Position numbers and translations under genes: made by a program
Shown here: piece by piece, positions 48,281 through 49,945 of the stretch
Layout: each line of letters opens with the position of its first letter
How positions within the stretch are numbered: the first letter of the stretch is position 1
From: JAGQYP01 sp041392305
Lineage (GTDB): Bacteria > Bacteroidota > Bacteroidia > Flavobacteriales_D > Crocinitomicaceae
Reading direction: 5' to 3'
DNA length: 49,945 bases
Assembly: GCA_041392305.1 (NCBI GenBank)
Contig: JAWKMJ010000023.1
Coordinates: 1 to 49,945, forward strand
Notes under the pieces: model-generated
Databases searched by the model: none
Told to the model about the DNA's origin: nothing
The model's input: the letters and a program-made list of their open reading frames with translations, nothing else

Positions 48281-48836
48281 GGATCTTGAAAAGAAGTATA
48301 AACCTTTAATCATTCTATTATCGATTATTATTCCTGTTACAGTAGCTGTCTTGTTCACCGTGGAATTAAAAGGATTTGATTTTTCATTTCTACCTCATAT
48401 TTATGCTCCTATCAATGGCCTGACGGCGATAGTATTGATTGCTGCTGTCGTTTCTGTGAAAAACGGGAATATAAATCGACATAAGAAGCTCATCCAATTT
48501 GCTATGGCCCTTTCTGTAGCATTTTTACTATGTTATGTATTGTATCATATGACATCAGCAGCAACTCTTTATGGAGATATCGATGGGAATGGGGAGTTAA
48601 GTCAGAATGAAAAGGAGACTTTCCAAACTAGTAGGCTAATTTATTTGTTGATTTTAGTGTCACATATCATTTTAAGTGTTTCGGTAATTCCACTTGTACT
48701 TTTTGCTTATTTAAGAGGGATATTAAATAAAATCGAGGAACATAAGAAACTGGTTAGATATGCTTTTCCCATTTGGTTGTATGTAGCCATAAGTGGGGTT
48801 GTAGTCTATCTTATGATTTTCCCGTTTTACTCTTAA
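48267..48836 (+). CDS. DUF420 membrane protein with EF-hand loop
   Basis: A 189-residue polytopic membrane protein of the DUF420 family, usually the last gene in oxidase assembly operons of Bacteroidota. Start at 48267 (MEANKDLEKKYK) overlaps the SCO gene by 14 bp. About five helices are predicted. Between the third and fourth helices residues 104-115 read DIDGNGELSQNE, a textbook 12-residue EF-hand calcium loop (D1, D3, N5, G6, E7, S9, E12). The function of DUF420 is not established. Its stop codon overlaps that of the convergent DUF6089 gene. Confidence 0.87.
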   Translation: MEANKDLEKKYKPLIILLSIIIPVTVAVLFTVELKGFDFSFLPHIYAPINGLTAIVLIAAVVSVKNGNINRHKKLIQFAMALSVAFLLCYVLYHMTSAATLYGDIDGNGELSQNEKETFQTSRLIYLLILVSHIILSVSVIPLVLFAYLRGILNKIEEHKKLVRYAFPIWLYVAISGVVVYLMIFPFYS

Positions 48837-49675
48837 AAGCTGTGCACATGGAAGCATTTTGGCCTTGGTGCTAATCTGAAACTCAATGTAGCCATAGTGG
48901 ATGCATACCAGTCTTTGGTCGCGGGATCACCTCTTTGAGTTCCTGTATTCGATCCACCAGGTCCAGGACTGCTCAGAGATCGATCAGAGAAAAATCCAGC
49001 ATCGGCACCATTCTCAGCTGAGAGGATGTCTGGATCCACATAATTTTTTGAAACATCATCCAAATAGTCTGTAAAAGTAAATCGAATAGAATATTCAATA
49101 GCGAAAGAAACCCCTCTTGCAATATTAAATTTCAATCCTAATCCAATAGGGAAAGCTATTTGATGTAAGCTATAGCGCTTACCACCTTGAGAAGAGCCTT
49201 GTCCTTCCGTGCCGAGAGGCTGAAGATCTGTCCAAGAACTATTTCTACTAGCTTGTGGATTCATGTGAAAATAAGCAACTTGAAAAATGAGATAAGGTGA
49301 GATAGGATATTTAAAATCTTGAGTTCTGTATTTAAAAAAATTGATTTCAAAACCAGCAGCAATTTCAAAAATATTACTGCGGAAATGTAAGTTCCTATTT
49401 AAGCGAAATTCGCTTCCCTGACTTTTAGAATCATCTCCAGTAACTTTACCATAGATACCAGTAAGACGAAAGGCAAAATGAGCTGTGATATTGTATTTAT
49501 ATATAAGCCCGAATCCAGCTTCAAAGTCCCTAAAATGATGATAAGGGTTAAGATCTCCAACATAATACATTATTCCACCCATCACGCCTAATTCAGACTT
49601 AGATGCAAATGTATGTTTCTGCGAAAAACTCTTGCCAAAAGACAAGAAAAGTATGATAATCAGAAATAATCTCAC
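48833..49675 (-). CDS. DUF6089 outer-membrane protein
   Basis: A 280-residue exported protein (signal peptide 1-18, ending SFSQ) with a small outer-membrane beta-barrel pattern. ELGVMGGIMYYVGDLNPYHHF at the N-terminus and FTDYLDDVS near residue 205 are typical of the DUF6089 family found in Bacteroidota, often near bamA. A variable Gly/Ser/Pro-rich loop lies at about 220-255 and the C-terminal strands end ATLSFRLAPRPKC. Role unknown. It lies 2 bp downstream of a second member of the family and shares its stop codon region with the convergent DUF420 gene. Confidence 0.83.
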   Translation of the reverse strand: MRLFLIIILFLSFGKSFSQKHTFASKSELGVMGGIMYYVGDLNPYHHFRDFEAGFGLIYKYNITAHFAFRLTGIYGKVTGDDSKSQGSEFRLNRNLHFRSNIFEIAAGFEINFFKYRTQDFKYPISPYLIFQVAYFHMNPQASRNSSWTDLQPLGTEGQGSSQGGKRYSLHQIAFPIGLGLKFNIARGVSFAIEYSIRFTFTDYLDDVSKNYVDPDILSAENGADAGFFSDRSLSSPGPGGSNTGTQRGDPATKDWYASTMATLSFRLAPRPKCFHVHSF

Positions 49676-49677
49676 TT

Positions 49678-49945
49678 CTAGAACTTAGGAATATACCTTT
49701 TCTTAAAGTTAGATAAACGATAATGAACGTTAATTATTGCAAAGAGATAACCATCTTTGTAGTTAGGGTCTCCTCTTTGAAGGTAATTTTTTCTACCATC
49801 TCCATAGTCAATAACTCCTGTCCATCCAAGAGAAGGATCCAATGCTTTGTCCTGAAGTGCTGCGGCCTCTGCGCCATAGGCTTGCTGAATTGCTGCTGCA
49901 TCATAATAGCTTGTCGATACATCATCCATGTAATCTGAGAGCGTA
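49678..49945 (-). CDS. DUF6089 outer-membrane protein, 5' part outside the window
   Basis: The C-terminal 89 or so residues of a tandem paralogue of the previous gene. The frame is open to the window edge and continues beyond it (TLSDYMDDVSTSYYD), so the ATG within YMDDVS is not the true start. It matches the neighbour at DYxDDVS, RGDP and the closing beta-strands (AIINVHYRLSNF). Only the end of the gene can be described. It is separated from the downstream paralogue by 2 bp, so both are one operon. Confidence 0.75.
   Translation of the reverse strand, partial: TLSDYMDDVSTSYYDAAAIQQAYGAEAAALQDKALDPSLGWTGVIDYGDGRKNYLQRGDPNYKDGYLFAIINVHYRLSNFKKRYIPKF

Overview
The window is AT-rich and belongs to a member of the Bacteroidota, probably a gliding or surface-adherent Flavobacteriales-like marine or freshwater organism. 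Support comes from several proteins with type IX secretion (T9SS) C-terminal sorting domains of both type A and type B (gliding motility-associated), a PorP/SprF-family outer-membrane protein, a giant SprB-type adhesin, DUF6089, DUF4349, Wzi-like outer-membrane proteins, TAnnTTTG-type -7 promoter boxes and almost no Shine-Dalgarno sequences. The species cannot be named from the sequence alone. No rRNA, intact tRNA, CRISPR array, insertion sequence or prophage was seen.

Layout. 1-376: no intact gene, possibly a decayed GIY-YIG/tRNA-like remnant. 377-5947 (minus): a regulatory cluster made of a secreted protein with a formylglycine-generating-enzyme-like domain, an ECF sigma factor, its membrane anti-sigma candidate and a TPR/SpoIIE-type phosphatase. 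6093-16798: mostly single housekeeping or hypothetical genes (erythromycin-esterase-like protein, secreted thioredoxin-like protein, fumarase, two paralogous lipoproteins, DUF4349 lipoprotein, CocE/NonD-type hydrolase, RidA-family protein, ArsC/YfgD-like protein). Intergenic gaps in this part carry an unusual 7-bp-phased repetitive sequence, including 13 perfect copies of ACGGAAC.

16928-34196: a surface-adhesion and T9SS block interrupted only by prfB. It holds a lectin/PKD/Ig-like protein with type B sorting, two proteins sharing an N-terminal domain but carrying opposite sorting signals, a PorP/SprF protein with a SPOR-like tail, a small secreted protein, and a 2680-residue SprB-type adhesin. 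The adhesin has a CUB domain and about 24 SprB repeats, five of which carry an extra co-varying cysteine pair.

34281-43595: gcvH, vanZ-like and tonB-like genes, then a polysaccharide and nucleotide-sugar run (deoC, cysQ, gmd, fcl, wzi-like, polyprenyl-phosphate sugar-1-phosphate transferase, second wzi-like). Genes here are tightly packed and often overlap, which fits GDP-L-fucose production and assembly of a fucose-containing surface glycan.

43698-48836: a caa3-type cytochrome oxidase assembly and subunit operon: heme O synthase, two subunit III proteins with extramembrane insertions, subunit IV, an SCO-like protein lacking the copper motif, a true SCO protein, and a DUF420 protein carrying a canonical EF-hand loop. 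Subunits I and II are not in the window. 48833-49945 (minus): two tandem DUF6089 outer-membrane proteins, the upstream one cut by the window edge.
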